From Paramarasmius palmivorus (Eukaryota > Basidiomycota > Agaricomycetes > Agaricales > Marasmiaceae): DNA of 64,000 nucleotides. The position numbers were made by a program, and so were the translations under genes. This document shows, in pieces, positions 63,585-64,000 of the stretch. A model generated the notes under the pieces. The model did not search any database. It was given only the letters and a program-made list of their open reading frames with translations, and was not told where the DNA came from. Each line of letters starts with the position of its first letter. Positions within the stretch are counted from its first letter, which is position 1. The DNA lies in NCBI GenBank assembly GCA_037176845.1, contig JAYKXP010000090.1:62001-126000 (forward strand), read 5' to 3'.

Positions 63585-64000
63585 TCAATCCAAAGCGCAA
63601 CCATAGTTATTCCTAGCAACAGCTTTCCAGTTTTCTTTGTCCACTGCAAATGCCTCGGCGTATTCCACTTCAAGATGGTGCAACCTTTTCCCTACTATAA
63701 CCAGGCTGTGAAGAGGCTCGCCGAATGCCTCTGCTGGATGACTGGCCAGTTCAGAGAGAGTTCCGGCGACGATACGTTGATGTTCATCGCCGCCCCCGAC
63801 CCGAGACAATGCGACGGCAAGTGTCGTGTCTGGAGATAAGATTCCTGTTTGTCGCATAGACTCGACCTCGAGCAGTTGGGAAACGGCTAGCGGAATAGAC
63901 ATATATCGAGGGTGGTTCATATATTTTGCGTCCCCTATTGGGTAATATCAGTCGGCGTCGACGTCGAGGACATAATCTGTCTAAACTAACCTTGCCAAAT
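63585..64000 (-). CDS. DPH5: Diphthine methyl ester synthase, 3' part (window edge)
   Basis: Only the C-terminal exons lie in the window. Reading on the minus strand, NLARGRKIYEPP joins RYMSIPLAVSQLLEVESM, then TTLAVALSRVGGGDEHQRIV, AGTLSELASHPAEAFGEPLH and SLVIVGKRLHHLEVEYAEAF, with the stop at 63585. These are the hallmark end of Dph5, the methyltransferase that modifies the diphthamide histidine of translation factor eEF2. Between YEPP and RYMSIP one extra base (about 63910) shifts the frame. The gene continues beyond 64000. Confidence 0.88.

Overview
This is a 64 kb stretch of nuclear genome from a filamentous basidiomycete, most likely a mushroom-forming Agaricomycete. The evidence is dense genes on both strands, many GT-AG introns of about 45-65 nt with CTRAY-like branch sites, small exons, and a typical agaricomycete gene set (GPI-anchored cupredoxin, GH15 glucoamylase, Mob2, TRAPP Trs65, midasin). 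There is no sign of a bacterial, viral or organellar segment, and no transposon, CRISPR array or rRNA. I found no tRNA.

Layout. 0.3-1.2 kb (+): secreted cupredoxin-like protein. 1.7-2.0 kb (+): possible very small gene. 2.4-4.7 kb (+): two tandem Mob2 genes with identical exon structure. 5.5-6.0 kb (-): broken copy of ribosomal protein uS10. 6.3-12.9 kb (+): TPR/Mlp1 nuclear-basket coiled coil. 13.3-17.1 kb (+): Ser/Thr kinase with a long tail. 17.9-18.9 kb: coding-like stretches without a confident model. 19.0-20.4 kb (+): multi-pass membrane protein. 20.8-22.8 kb (+): two tandem atypical short-chain dehydrogenases. 23.0-23.9 kb (-): acidic mitochondrial protein. 24.1-25.6 kb (-): homeodomain-like protein, divergent from 25.7-41.7 kb (+): the giant AAA ATPase midasin. 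42.4-43.9 kb (+): secreted proline-rich protein. 44.1-46.0 kb (-): glucoamylase. 47.1-49.8 kb (+): acyl-CoA oxidase. 49.9-50.9 kb (+): SYLF (Ysc84-like) protein. 51.5-52.3 kb (+): unknown protein. 52.6-54.8 kb (+): ectonucleotide pyrophosphatase/phosphodiesterase. 55.0-58.5 kb (-): TRAPPII subunit Trs65. 58.8-61.8 kb (+): two tandem double-hotdog acyl-CoA thioesterase-like genes. 62.0-63.4 kb (+): DHHC palmitoyltransferase. 63.6 kb to the edge (-): diphthine synthase Dph5, partial.

The genes do not form one pathway. They are mainly housekeeping genes (ribosome maturation, nuclear pore, vesicle tethering, translation-factor modification) mixed with carbon-use genes (glucoamylase, acyl-CoA oxidase, thioesterases) and three local tandem duplications. 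A recurrent oddity is single-base frame breaks inside conserved exons of many otherwise normal genes, including essential ones. The simplest reading is residual indel error in the sequence rather than gene death. The uS10 copy is the exception: it also carries substitutions at conserved residues and looks like a true pseudogene. I did not find a convincing undescribed biological system.
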